The notes: generated from the sequence alone by a model not told the origin. A stretch of DNA of 64,000 nt from Bartonella sp. B1099 (GCF_944801835.1 NZ_CALYLN010000001.1:1024001-1088000), one strand, 5' to 3'. Shown: positions 46,250-54,768, counted from the stretch's first letter. Translations and numbers: made by a program.

Positions 46250-46360
46250 AAAATCACTATATGCTACAAAGCATGTGATGAGTCAAAGTTTTTAAATCTC
46301 GGCGGGAAGAGATTATTTCGGTAATCTATCCGCTTATCGTTGGGTGTTTTTGAGGCACCT
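46250..46360 (-). promoter_or_regulatory. Promoter and upstream element, copy D
   Basis: On the minus strand TTGACT (46281-46286), a 19-base spacer and TATAGT (46256-46261). Upstream lie a perfect hairpin AGATTA-tttcgg-TAATCT (46310-46327, plus-strand reading), ATCCGCTT, and GGTG...CACC. The loop CGG can pair with the following CCG, giving a possible pseudoknot. Confidence 0.6.
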
Positions 46361-46711
46361 AGCTCAACAGTAGACACATTATTGCCATATTGTCAAGCGG
46401 TGACTTCACATTTTTTAAATAATTATAGATTGTAGTGTGTATATTAATGCACATTAATTTTGTTATTTATCAATATGTTAAGTGTACAATGTACAGTCGA
46501 TTTAAAAATTCTGTCGCTAGCGATAGTTCGCGCTCGCCTGCCCCGCAACGAAGCCAACCCGCCGGAAAGTACCTTTTGCATTGATTTTATTGGTTTTTTT
46601 ATGGACAATACAAAGCATAAGTGATGATCTGTTTTTAAAATTGTAATAAGAATATGTAATGTATGAACCAATAAGGATATGTAATATAGAGATAGAGCTT
46701 AAGAACATGAT
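46361..46711. other. Non-coding stretch with a short GC-rich islet
   Basis: AT-rich except for about 46513-46572, which is strikingly GC-rich and contains the palindrome TCGCTAGCGA and a segment GCCTGCCCCGCAACGAAGCC. I see no ORF or tRNA. It could be a remnant of another element or a small RNA gene. Confidence 0.4.
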
Positions 46712-47290
46712 CTAGCCTCTTTTATTGGCAGCGTATTCTTGACGTTTAAGTTGGCTTTGAATATTTTCGATTAATCTTTCATTGGCTTTTTTTACAATAG
46801 CATTTGTAATCTCTGGTTTGGACATAACTGTAGCAATTGATGGTCCTTCTTGTTTTGCAATAGGGAATTGGTCCCCGTCGGCTCTTTGAAACACATTCCC
46901 TCCCATTTTTAAATCAACCCGCTTAGGAAAACTTCCTCCCTTGATGAAACCATGGGGCAAGATTTGTTTTTTCCCAAACAATTTGTAAGTCACACCGCGT
47001 TTTGTTTCTTTTGCCTTAAAAAATTTAAGAGGCAAGGGTGTTCCAGAACCAATGATATCTGTCTCGAGAAACTGTGCGGTAGCCTTGTCTTTAATATAAA
47101 CACCTTTTTTAACGCGCTTTGGTTGGGCGGATGAGAGGTCGGCAACTTGCTTCTCAGTAAAGCGCTCGACTTGCTTTGCTGCGGTGTTAACAGCATTCCG
47201 TAAAGCCCAATTAAGGCGTGGTGCTTGAAGATTGGTAAAGGTATCTTTTACCTGTTGAAGATACCATTCTTGATGGATGATTAATTTCAA
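46712..47290 (-). CDS. Minor tail protein Z-like (lambda gpZ)
   Basis: 192 residues with LNWALRNAVNTAAKQVERFT and LFGKKQILPHGFIKGGSFPK, then RVDLKMGGNVFQR, in the pattern of prophage minor tail protein Z. Overlaps the next upstream gene by 4 bp. It is separate from the tail operon, and may be part of the head-tail connector set moved here or a remnant of another phage. Confidence 0.6.
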   Translation of the reverse strand: MKLIIHQEWYLQQVKDTFTNLQAPRLNWALRNAVNTAAKQVERFTEKQVADLSSAQPKRVKKGVYIKDKATAQFLETDIIGSGTPLPLKFFKAKETKRGVTYKLFGKKQILPHGFIKGGSFPKRVDLKMGGNVFQRADGDQFPIAKQEGPSIATVMSKPEITNAIVKKANERLIENIQSQLKRQEYAANKRG

Positions 47291-47613
47291 TTTTTAAGCT
47301 TTTTAGCAGGAGGTGTTGATGACTTGGAAGCTTTAGGTGTTTCGGTCTGTTGAAGTGAAGTTTCTTCTGCACTTGATTCAGAGGATATCTGTACGGTTTC
47401 TTTTTCTATTGGCTTAATTGGTTCATTTATCTTTTCAGATTTTGTTGTGGTTTTGATTTCAACAAAGGGTTTTACGGCATTGGCGCGCTTGAGGCGTGCA
47501 TAGACTTGATTGGAAATCTCTACAAATGGATTACTTGAAGTTGATGGTTCAAAACGAACAGTGCTTTTGTTATCGCCAACAACACACATTGGTTTGGTGA
47601 TGATTACTTTCAT
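47287..47613 (-). CDS. Phage protein of unknown function, Ser/Thr/Lys-rich tail
   Basis: 108 residues. The N-terminal half (MKVIITKPMCVVGDNKSTVR, FVEISNQVYARLKRANAVKP) looks globular. The rest is low-complexity with many S, T, E and K. It is coupled to gpZ by an ATGA overlap, so probably a head-tail or tail accessory protein. Confidence 0.5.
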   Translation of the reverse strand: MKVIITKPMCVVGDNKSTVRFEPSTSSNPFVEISNQVYARLKRANAVKPFVEIKTTTKSEKINEPIKPIEKETVQISSESSAEETSLQQTETPKASKSSTPPAKKLKN

Positions 47614-47917
47614 CTTGACTCCTTTTGAGGGAATTAATTAATGACATCATTGGTCAATTAATGGCTTTTGATGTGTGCAAAATAGATAAGCCAATTTTAT
47701 CAATAAAAACAGTAAGTTAAACTACTTTTAAAGCTTAATATTTTAACAAATTTTAAGGGATTTTTTTGAATTTTAGATACAATACAACTCGTGCCGTACT
47801 GCCACTAAATACGATTTTTCACGTATTGTCAATAGAAAAAATCTATATTTTGTATTTTTTTTATTTTTTGATCAAAACTTAGTATTTTAAAAGCCAATCT
47901 TTAATTTTATACAAAGA
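47614..47917. other. AT-rich intergenic region
   Basis: It carries the promoter of the minus-strand gene pair and of the plus-strand hicAB. Visible are an inverted repeat ATACG...CGTAT near 47809-47826 and TTGTCAATAG. No gene seen. Confidence 0.4.
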
Positions 47918-47933
47918 ACAACATTTATGTTGT
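47918..47933 (+). promoter_or_regulatory. Operator-like inverted repeat before HicA
   Basis: ACAACAT-tt-ATGTTGT, 31 bases upstream of the hicA ATG with TTATAT in between as a likely -10 region. Probably the HicB operator. Confidence 0.5.
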
Positions 47934-47964
47934 ATTTAAACATTTTAGATGTTATATTATATTT

Positions 47965-48129
47965 ATGAACAGTCAAGAATTAAAAAAATATCTTACAAAA
48001 CATGGTTGCAGTTTTACCTCAGGGAAAGGTGGCCATTTGCTTGTAAAACGTGGTTCTAAAAAATCCGTTTTACCTATGCATGGTACGCGGAAAGAATTAG
48101 GAACGGGATTAGTTCAAAAAGATTCTTAA
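47965..48129 (+). CDS. HicA toxin, C-terminus altered by a one-base shift
   Basis: 54 residues: MNSQELKKYLTKHGCSFTSG, then KGGHLLVKRG (G-x-H motif, catalytic His) and VLPMHGTRKELGTGLVQK. It ends DS-stop, but removing one G after CAAAAA gives the usual GLVQKILKDLDLR end. Possibly inactive. Too short for a length-limited ORF list. Confidence 0.7.
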   Translation: MNSQELKKYLTKHGCSFTSGKGGHLLVKRGSKKSVLPMHGTRKELGTGLVQKDS

Positions 48130-48168
48130 AGATCTTGACCTAAGGTAAGTCTGAATATGGAGATGTAA

Positions 48169-48591
48169 ATGAAATATGCACTTAAATTTATCAAAGATGA
48201 CAATGATACTCTTCTTGTCGTTTCCAAAGACTTTCAAGAATTTATTACCTATGGTAATGACGAAAAAGAGGCTTTAGAACACGCTAAAAATGCCCTTTTA
48301 ACAGTTATTATGGGGCGTTTCCAAGATCGAGAAGTTGTTCCTTTTGGTTCTCGTGATACTGCCTATCCTTTTGTTGAAGTATCTTCATTAGTCACTTTAA
48401 AAATTGCAATACATAACGCTATGGTTGAAAAGAATTTACGCAAAGCTGATCTTACGCGTCTTTTAAAACTCAATCCAATACAAATTGACCGATTATTGGA
48501 TTTAAACCACGCAACAAAATTAGACTCTTTAGAATCCACTCTTATTACTCTTGGCAAAGAAGTTACCATTAGTATCCAAGATGCCGCTTGA
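48169..48591 (+). CDS. HicB antitoxin with HTH C-terminus
   Basis: 140 residues: FIKDDNDTLLVVSKDFQEFI, TYGNDEKEALEHAKNALLTV, and a C-terminal HTH with VEKNLRKADLTRLLKLNPIQ. Partner of the HicA at 47965. Confidence 0.8.
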   Translation: MKYALKFIKDDNDTLLVVSKDFQEFITYGNDEKEALEHAKNALLTVIMGRFQDREVVPFGSRDTAYPFVEVSSLVTLKIAIHNAMVEKNLRKADLTRLLKLNPIQIDRLLDLNHATKLDSLESTLITLGKEVTISIQDAA

Positions 48592-48641
48592 AACTAATTT
48601 ATTTATAAATTACTAGACAATTATTATAGGAGGGAAGAGCA

Positions 48642-48737
48642 ATGACAGGTCCAGAAATATTAGATGCCGTGTATATGATATCAATGATAGTTATATCCCT
48701 CTTAACTATAGCGTTTTGTTTATCTTCTGCTTTTTGA
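48642..48737 (+). CDS. 31-residue hydrophobic peptide with strong ribosome binding site
   Basis: ATG at 48642 after AGGAGGGAAGAGCA, an excellent Shine-Dalgarno. The peptide is MTGPEILDAVYMISMIVISL, then LTIAFCLSSAF, a single predicted membrane segment. It sits between HicAB modules. It could be a small membrane protein or a type I toxin-like peptide (inference). Confidence 0.5.
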   Translation: MTGPEILDAVYMISMIVISLLTIAFCLSSAF

Positions 48738-48754
48738 TTTTCATTAATATATAG

Positions 48755-49150
48755 CTAAATATTAAGCTCATGGCGGGCTGCTGTTGCCAAAAAAGCAGAT
48801 CTTGTTAAACCTCTCTCTTGTGCACAATTATCAATTGCACGTAACAGTCCTCGTTCAATTGATATATTGGTACGTATGACTTCCGCATCATTTTCAATAA
48901 AAGGAACTTGTATTAAAAAGGCTCCTTGTGACAAAGCTTTTTTAACAGCTTTCTGTTGTATCACTTCTTCAAATTTTAAAGGAACAGGCACTGTATCCAT
49001 ATCTTCACAATAAAGTTGTAAGGCTTCGGTAGCATTTATGATAAGATTTTCTTCTTCATCAGCAGCAGAGAATAAACCTTCAAAATCAGGAAATTGAACA
49101 CCAAAAGCAGAATCTTCATCTTTATGAACAAGAGCAAAAAATCTTTTCAT
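48755..49150 (-). CDS. HicB antitoxin with ribbon-helix-helix
   Basis: 131 residues: LVHKDEDSAFGVQFPDFEGL, FSAADEEENLIINATEALQL, then a C-terminal RHH (IRTNISIERGLLRAIDNCAQ, TRSAFLATAARHEL). Overlaps the HicA gene by 4 bp. Confidence 0.85.
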   Translation of the reverse strand: MKRFFALVHKDEDSAFGVQFPDFEGLFSAADEEENLIINATEALQLYCEDMDTVPVPLKFEEVIQQKAVKKALSQGAFLIQVPFIENDAEVIRTNISIERGLLRAIDNCAQERGLTRSAFLATAARHELNI

Positions 49151-49347
49151 TCTTCTTCTCCTTTTTTTAACCAGCCTGCTTGTAGTGCAATAGAGTGCGC
49201 TGTACCAATTGGAAGATTTTTCTTAGGATGTGGAACAACAACAACCATACCATCTTTTTTAAATTTATGGTGTGAACCCTTTACTTTAACAAGTTCAAAG
49301 CCGTCGCGTTTTAATTTTGCAATTATCTTTCGGCTGTTTTGTTCCAT
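49147..49347 (-). CDS. HicA toxin
   Basis: 66 residues from the ATG at 49347: MEQNSRKIIAKLKRDGFELV, KGSHHKFKKDG (catalytic His), VVVPHPKKNLPIGTAHSIAL, ending in a HicA-like AGWLKK. Complete by comparison with the family. Confidence 0.85.
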   Translation of the reverse strand: MEQNSRKIIAKLKRDGFELVKVKGSHHKFKKDGMVVVVPHPKKNLPIGTAHSIALQAGWLKKGEEE

Positions 49348-49411
49348 TCCCCAATCTCTCAATGTGTATATATTTACATACTGTACTTTTTCTTATTTTA
49401 AGTCAATCTTT

Positions 49412-49948
49412 TTAATAACCAAAATATTTTTGGAGAGTATTAAGAACGATACGTAATGAAGGTATAAGATATGGTAATTCTTGATCTTCTATAACAAGAT
49501 ATTGTAATGCAGCATAAAAATTGTGCTGTCTGTAAAGGTGTTGTGTTTCTTTTATTACCTCTTGCATATTAAAAAATTGTTTTGTTGCAAATTCAACCCA
49601 TTTCTCTCTTGCTGCTTCATCAGAAGATGAGGGCATTTCATTATAAATTGCACTAGGCAATGTTTTTGCACATAAATAATCATTTCTTACTTCAAGATAT
49701 TTTTGTGCAGCATCGTATTGATCTTGATTGAGATTTCCTTGTAAGTAAAGCCGTCCGATATAAGTCCCGGAAAGCGGATTTTTAGCTTCTTCTATGGTCA
49801 AACCAAAGTGTTTGACACGCATTTCTATTGCCAATTGATCAATGGGATCATGGGGCATTTTTGTCCGTGAGATACGACCATTGGGTTCTCTGATACATCC
49901 TTCAATGCGTGGACGACCACGTTTTGCTCGTTTTTTTCTTTTTGTCAT
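49412..49948 (-). CDS. Phage early-region protein of unknown function
   Basis: 178 residues. The N-terminus is very basic (MTKRKKRAKRGRPRIEGCIR), with a central helical region LQGNLNQDQYDAAQKYLEVR. Directly precedes ssb on the minus strand in reading order after it. It may bind nucleic acid through the basic tail. No family recognised. Confidence 0.55.
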   Translation of the reverse strand: MTKRKKRAKRGRPRIEGCIREPNGRISRTKMPHDPIDQLAIEMRVKHFGLTIEEAKNPLSGTYIGRLYLQGNLNQDQYDAAQKYLEVRNDYLCAKTLPSAIYNEMPSSSDEAAREKWVEFATKQFFNMQEVIKETQHLYRQHNFYAALQYLVIEDQELPYLIPSLRIVLNTLQKYFGY

Positions 49949-49959
49949 ATTTTTTTCAA

Positions 49960-50405
49960 TCAGAATGGCATGCTGTCATTAAGAGATGCGCTATAATCGG
50001 ATGCACCAGAGGCGATAGCATAATTTTGAGAAGTAACGGGAGAGGGAGGGGTGTATTGATCTTTCTTTGCATCAAGTAAATACAATTCGCCTTTGTATTG
50101 TGACAAGACAATTTCTGTTGTGAAGCGGTCAATACCGTTTTTATCTTGCCATTTACGGGTTTGTAATTTTCCTTCTACATAAACCTTTGAACCTTTGTTT
50201 AAGTATTGAAGAGCGATTTTGCCAAATGTGGATTAAAAACCACCACGGAATGCCATTCTGTTTTTTCTATTTTTTGGTGTGTGTTTTTATCTGTATAGTT
50301 CTCAGAAGTTGCCAACCGAAAATTGACCACTTCGGCACCAGAATTCATAGTTTTGCTTTCGGGGTCGGCTCCAAGATAACCAATTAAAGTCACTTTATTC
50401 AACAT
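49960..50405 (-). pseudogene. ssb: Single-stranded DNA-binding protein, frameshifted
   Basis: The first frame gives [20 protein letters not shown] and [14 protein letters not shown], then stops. After one missing A (near 50221) the other frame continues [20 protein letters not shown] and [20 protein letters not shown], ending [10 protein letters not shown], the acidic tip of SSB that binds partner proteins. It is a standard OB-fold SSB in an otherwise complete gene, part of the phage replication set. Confidence 0.8.
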
Positions 50406-50548
50406 GTTTGTAAGTTCCATTTGATTTGCATTTTATATACGTAAAATCCTATCGTAATTTGTTTATTTTTTCAATTATTTCAAAATGATATTATTATTTA
50501 TTAACATATAACATTATATTTTTTAAGCACTCTGTGATAAATAATCCA

Positions 50549-50577
50549 TTGACAAAGTGTATAGTGTATCGTATCAA
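50549..50577 (+). promoter_or_regulatory. Promoter of HigBA pair
   Basis: TTGACA (50549-50554), a 17-base spacer, TATCAA (50572-50577). The spacer holds GTGTATAGTGTATCGTATC, imperfect direct repeats that could bind HigA. Confidence 0.5.
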
Positions 50578-50596
50578 GTAACAAAAGGGGTCATAT

Positions 50597-50878
50597 ATGG
50601 CAATCGTTAGTTTTAAGCATAAGGGGTTGAAATTGTTCTTCGAAAGAGGAATTGTTAAAGGAATACAACCTGCACATGCTAACAAATTAGCAAATATTTT
50701 GGTGATTTTAGATACGATATCCGCTCCTGAACAAATGACTATTAAATCGTACCGTCTCCACGAGCTTACAGGCGATTTAAAGGGTTATTGGTCTATGCGT
50801 GTCAATGCAAATTGGCGTGTTACTTTTCGTTTCATTGGAACAGACGTTGAACTGGTTGATTACCAAGATTACCATTGA
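50597..50878 (+). CDS. HigB toxin
   Basis: 93 residues: FKHKGLKLFFERGIVKGIQP, then LHELTGDLKGYWSMRVNANW and RVTFRF, with YQDYH at the end. All are HigB/RelE-type landmarks, so it is probably a translation-dependent mRNase. The toxin-first order with HigA 19 bases downstream is standard. Confidence 0.9.
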   Translation: MAIVSFKHKGLKLFFERGIVKGIQPAHANKLANILVILDTISAPEQMTIKSYRLHELTGDLKGYWSMRVNANWRVTFRFIGTDVELVDYQDYH

Positions 50879-50897
50879 TTTTTGAGGTGTTATTATG

Positions 50898-51188
50898 ATG
50901 TACAATCCTCCACACCCTGGTGGCATTTTGAAAGAAGAATTGCTTGATGAATTGGGGTTAACAGTAACAGAAGCTGCCAATCATCTCGGTGTTGCACGTT
51001 TAACTTTATCACGTGTTTTAAACTGTCATGCGGCAATCAGTATTAACCTTGCTTTACGCTTAGAAAAGGCTGGTTTAAATGATGCAGAATTTTGGCTTAA
51101 ATTGCAACAAAAGCATGATCTATGGCAAGCTCGTCATAACAGCCCAATCCCCCATATTTCACCTTTAGAGCAAGTAGAGCATCTTTAG
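50898..51188 (+). CDS. HigA antitoxin
   Basis: 96 residues from the ATG at 50898. NPPHPGGILKEELLDELGLT, TEAANHLGVARLTLSRVLNC, then the NDAEFWLKLQQKHDLWQA segment, match the XRE-family HigA. Confidence 0.9.
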   Translation: MYNPPHPGGILKEELLDELGLTVTEAANHLGVARLTLSRVLNCHAAISINLALRLEKAGLNDAEFWLKLQQKHDLWQARHNSPIPHISPLEQVEHL

Positions 51189-51291
51189 AAATGAAAAACG
51201 AGATTGAGCTTTTTTGTACTTAAAACATATTAAGCAATTCTCGGTATTTTCTAGTTCTTTAAGGAAGCTCCTCTCATAAATGATTATATCA

Positions 51292-51339
51292 AACTTTTTT
51301 GTACGATTTGTTATTGATCAACGAACTTTTTTGTGCGAT
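51292..51339 (+). repeat. Direct repeats upstream of HicA
   Basis: AACTTTTTTGTACGAT (51292-51307) and AACTTTTTTGTGCGAT (51324-51339) differ by one base and are 32 bases apart, just before the hicA gene. Possible operator pair. Confidence 0.5.
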
Positions 51340-51369
51340 ATTGATTTTATAAAAACATAGAGAGGGTGA

Positions 51370-51561
51370 ATGAAAAGAGAAGCACTGCTTAGAGAGTTAC
51401 GTAAAGAAGCCAGAAAAAGAGGTATTCATTACAGTGAGGCTCTAGATGCAGGCAAGGGGTCCCATTATTTAGTCACTTTTGGAGATAAGACGATCATTAT
51501 AAAATCTGGTGAATTAACCCCGCTCTATGTGAAAATAATCAAAAAACAGTTGGGAGTGTGA
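51370..51561 (+). CDS. HicA-like toxin
   Basis: 63 residues: RELRKEARKRGIHYSEALDA, GKGSHYLVTFGD (catalytic His), KSGELTPLYVKIIKKQLG. It resembles HicA with a slightly divergent N-terminus. Confidence 0.8.
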   Translation: MKREALLRELRKEARKRGIHYSEALDAGKGSHYLVTFGDKTIIIKSGELTPLYVKIIKKQLGV

Positions 51562-51627
51562 AGTTTTCATTCAAATGTTTTTATACCTCTCTTAGAGGCA
51601 TTTTGATAATAGAAAGGAGATTTAGAT

Positions 51628-52056
51628 ATGGAATATACTTATCAAGCAAAATTGGAATCTGATCCAGAAGGTGGTTTTGTGGTGACTTTTCCAGATGTCC
51701 CCGAAGCAATAACAGCTGGAGAAAATAGAGCAGAGGCACTAGAGAATGCTGTTGAAGCATTAGGGTTGGCATTACGTAGCTATCCGATGCGTGGTTTGCC
51801 TCTACCTACACCACAGCAATATAAAGATCTTGTAGAGGTAACGGTAGATGCGTGGAATGCTCTTAAGTTGGCAGTGGTAGAAGCTTTTCATGAAGCGAAT
51901 ATTACAAAAACAGAATTAGCCAATCGTTTGGGTAAGAAAGAAACAGAAGCAAGACGCATTCTTGATCTAAATTATCCGACTAAGCTTCAAACGCTAGAGC
52001 AGGCACTGACTGTTCTTGGTAAGCAAGTTGTGATTACAATCAAAAACGCAGCTTGA
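51628..52056 (+). CDS. HicB antitoxin
   Basis: 142 residues: YQAKLESDPEGGFVVTFPDV, PEAITAGENRAEALENAVEA, with a C-terminal HTH (EANITKTELANRLGKKETEA). Partner of the HicA at 51370. Confidence 0.85.
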   Translation: MEYTYQAKLESDPEGGFVVTFPDVPEAITAGENRAEALENAVEALGLALRSYPMRGLPLPTPQQYKDLVEVTVDAWNALKLAVVEAFHEANITKTELANRLGKKETEARRILDLNYPTKLQTLEQALTVLGKQVVITIKNAA

Positions 52057-52057
52057 A

Positions 52058-52097
52058 ACATCTTCCCCACCATAAAGATGGAGAAGGGGATGTTTTT
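52058..52097 (+). terminator. GC-rich hairpin after HicB
   Basis: ACATC-tt-CCCC...GGGG-ATGT followed by TTTTT. Its sequence (CTTCCCCACC...GGAGAAGGGGATG) is related to the hairpins closing the antirepressor cassettes, though no cassette is here. Confidence 0.6.
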
Positions 52098-52269
52098 ACT
52101 TAAAACTAAACAGCTATTTATAATAGATTTATTCTAAAACTCGTATTGCTTCTACAATTAAAATTTTATATTTTTCACCCTTTAGCTAAATGATTCTAAA
52201 AGACACGAGATATTTTAAATACAAATCACCTACCCATAAGACTACAAACGTTGTAATTGTGTTAGCTTT

Positions 52270-53124
52270 ATGAATACCATTAACTTCCTTTCTTATAAAT
52301 ATGAAATAGATACAGATTCAAAATTAGTTAGTACAAACTGTATTGATAACTTTTTACAGGAAGGAACGTACAATCTTTCCATTAAGAATCAATGTTCTAC
52401 CTTAACAATTGAGAAATTTTCTGTGGGATCAAGTAACTACTATTGGGTTTATATTCTAACAGGAGAAGAAAGTCCTTACAATCCTGAAGTTATAGATTCT
52501 GAAAATGGCTTTCAAAGCATTCCTAACCCACGTTCTAAAAAACAAATTGAACAAAATAAACAATATTTTGGAGTTTTGATTCCTACAAAATTCATTCTTT
52601 TTTCTTCAAGTAAAAAGCTAAACCAATGCTTGCAGTCACACTACAAAGAAAATTTCAAGGAAGAAATTAATATTTTACCTGAGCTTATTGATAAGCGAGA
52701 TTTCGAAAAAAAATTGCGTTCAATTAAAGAAATAAAACTAGAATATAAAAAACAAAAACAATTAGAACTTTTTGGAACGCAATCAGAAAAATACTTAACG
52801 GAGTTGGCTAAAAATGCTCTTGATGGATTTTCCACTAATGATGTTACTGAAATAGCACTCACCTTAGATATCAAATTAAAAGAAGAAAATAACTTAAGTG
52901 AGTTTTTGTGGAATTTTTTAAAAAAAGATAAAAAAAATCCCATATTGCACAAATTAAATTTTGTGGGAAATACATATAATAAGTTCGATTTAGTATTTAA
53001 TACTGAAAGTTTTCAGCATACAATCCCTATTAAAGCATCTAAAGATGATAATGGAAGATATAATGAAGATTCTGTAAAAAAAGAATTAATGCTTGAAATC
53101 GAAGATTTCACTGTATCTTTATAA
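52270..53124 (+). CDS. Protein of unknown function in AT-rich cargo
   Basis: 284 residues, MNTINFLSYKYEIDTDSKLV at the start and KLNFVGNTYNKFDLVFNTES near the end. Strongly Lys/Asn/Glu-rich, with no membrane segment and no motif I recognise. Its 3' end overlaps by 17 bp with the convergent membrane-protein gene. Such orphan pairs in prophages are often defence or exclusion genes (inference only). Confidence 0.55.
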   Translation: MNTINFLSYKYEIDTDSKLVSTNCIDNFLQEGTYNLSIKNQCSTLTIEKFSVGSSNYYWVYILTGEESPYNPEVIDSENGFQSIPNPRSKKQIEQNKQYFGVLIPTKFILFSSSKKLNQCLQSHYKENFKEEINILPELIDKRDFEKKLRSIKEIKLEYKKQKQLELFGTQSEKYLTELAKNALDGFSTNDVTEIALTLDIKLKEENNLSEFLWNFLKKDKKNPILHKLNFVGNTYNKFDLVFNTESFQHTIPIKASKDDNGRYNEDSVKKELMLEIEDFTVSL

Positions 53125-53647
53125 TGGAACATTGTAGAGTAAGGATGGATATATTTATTAAACTGCGTGTATACAACATAAGAAAGAGTACACGGCATAA
53201 AAAATAATACCAAAGTGCAATGTTTAAAGACCAAATAGCAATATCTGAGTACAACAGTACGGTATCTAATGAAACAGGAAACTTGTGTTCCATATACCTA
53301 GAAATGACAGGCAAAGAAACAGTTTCTTTATAACTATTTGGGAAAATTAAAACGACAAGCGCTAAAATTATTATATTTAAGAGTCTGTGCATATACCGTT
53401 GTAAGTCACGTGTTAGTTTCATCCAGCCCGTTGTATCATCATCCCTATAGTTTGAGTTATTCTGCAACTCGGAAGGAATATTAGAATTACATAAAATTGC
53501 AAAAATAGTTGTTACTATTATCAAAGAAATAGACGCGAATGTCAAAACACCTTGAATAAAGTCAAAGTTTTTTCTTATTCCCGAAAAACATAAAAATATA
53601 AAAACCCCAATGCCAAATAAGGCTCTTATCTGCTTAGCTGTAAACAT
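53108..53647 (-). CDS. Membrane protein of unknown function, four predicted segments
   Basis: 179 residues with hydrophobic segments near 7-25, 32-52, 93-108 and 133-160 (FDFIQGVLTFASISLIIVTT is one). A hydrophilic loop holds NSNYRDDDTTGWMKLTRDLQ. Convergent with 52270 and in the same very AT-rich patch. I do not recognise the family. Confidence 0.55.
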   Translation of the reverse strand: MFTAKQIRALFGIGVFIFLCFSGIRKNFDFIQGVLTFASISLIIVTTIFAILCNSNIPSELQNNSNYRDDDTTGWMKLTRDLQRYMHRLLNIIILALVVLIFPNSYKETVSLPVISRYMEHKFPVSLDTVLLYSDIAIWSLNIALWYYFLCRVLFLMLYTRSLINISILTLQCSIIKIQ

Positions 53648-54141
53648 ACTCGTTTCCTGTGATAAAATTACGATCTCAATTTCTTAAATTATTTTCTAAT
53701 ATAAGATACAAACTACCCTTTAGTTTTTTAGCGTTTCCTTTTCTTTTGATATCAGTGTCTTCCATTGCATCCAGTTGCTTTTAGTTAACTTTGTCTATGA
53801 TTTATCTGTATTTGACGATAGCCCTAAACACTAAAGTTCTATAACCTTTCATAAAGATTAAAGAAACATTCTGTTATTCCAAAAATACACGAAAGAACTT
53901 AATGACCGGCACAATATTTTTTACACTGATACTGGTTGTTTGTGTTTTTTAACAAATATTTTGAAATTTACGTATCCTAAAATTTAATTTATATTAGAGG
54001 ATTCATTTAGTTTATAAATTTGATACTATACAATTATTATCAATTTTAGAAACGCATTATACCTTAAAAAAACTTTTTAGTCACTCTTAAAACACACATC
54101 TAATCTCAAAACGATCAGCACTTTTCACTACTTTGCTGTTT
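53648..54141. other. AT-rich intergenic region
   Basis: About 490 bases with no RNA gene or convincing ORF. A 16-codon plus-strand frame (MTGTIFFTLILVVCVF) near 53900 is hydrophobic but has only a weak ribosome binding site, so I do not call it. Confidence 0.4.
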
Positions 54142-54768
54142 TTAAGCTGCTTTTGAACGATCATCGTTATGATGCTCTTCGCTAGGCTTGCCTATTCTCA
54201 TATATGAAATACGCTTGCCTCCTAAAGCCAAATTACGGGTATTTTCAATGGCTATAAAAGCTTTCTCAGCAGCTCCAAAAAGCCCGCTTTCTAAATCACG
54301 ACAATACTTCGCAAGATCAGCACATGAAGGGACAAAAGTTGTTGACATGCCTTTGGCTTCTCCACGTATAAGATTTTTAACAGCTTGCAATAAAGACCAG
54401 AGTGAAATGCCGTTAAGAGCTGCGATATAAGCCTTTGCACGTGCTTGTGCATTTGAAACTTTTTGCATTGTCAAACCACCTTCAAGTACATCAAGAGCCT
54501 CTGCAATGTCTTCAACAGACGCTTTCAAGGTAAGTAAGTTTTGAATTGTCTGATAAGTTGTGAAAGCTTGTTCCTCTAGTGCTGGTGTCAATTTCACGCC
54601 ATTGATCAAGGTCCATGGATATTCCATTGTGACGCATTGCGCCATCTGTTGTGCAATGTTTTGAAGTGGATTCACTAAATCCTGCTTCACGGATAAGGTT
54701 ACGGATTGTCTCTCCGGTACCACCACGAGTTCTTTGATCTTTTGAAAAGTTTCCATTGTTTCCACCAT
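54142..54768 (-). CDS. Phage early protein of unknown function
   Basis: 208 residues. Helical throughout, with MQKVSNAQARAKAYIAALNG and LESGLFGAAEKAFIAIENTR. It lies directly downstream of the DUF1376 gene and overlaps its reading frame by about 250 bases, so the pair was one operon. No family recognised. Confidence 0.55.
   Translation of the reverse strand: MVETMETFQKIKELVVVPERQSVTLSVKQDLVNPLQNIAQQMAQCVTMEYPWTLINGVKLTPALEEQAFTTYQTIQNLLTLKASVEDIAEALDVLEGGLTMQKVSNAQARAKAYIAALNGISLWSLLQAVKNLIRGEAKGMSTTFVPSCADLAKYCRDLESGLFGAAEKAFIAIENTRNLALGGKRISYMRIGKPSEEHHNDDRSKAA

Noticed and set aside
52270..53647. Kiwa defence system (KwaA/KwaB)
   Set aside because: A membrane protein beside a soluble protein of about 300 residues suggested it, but the genes are convergent rather than an operon and I see no DUF4868 signature.
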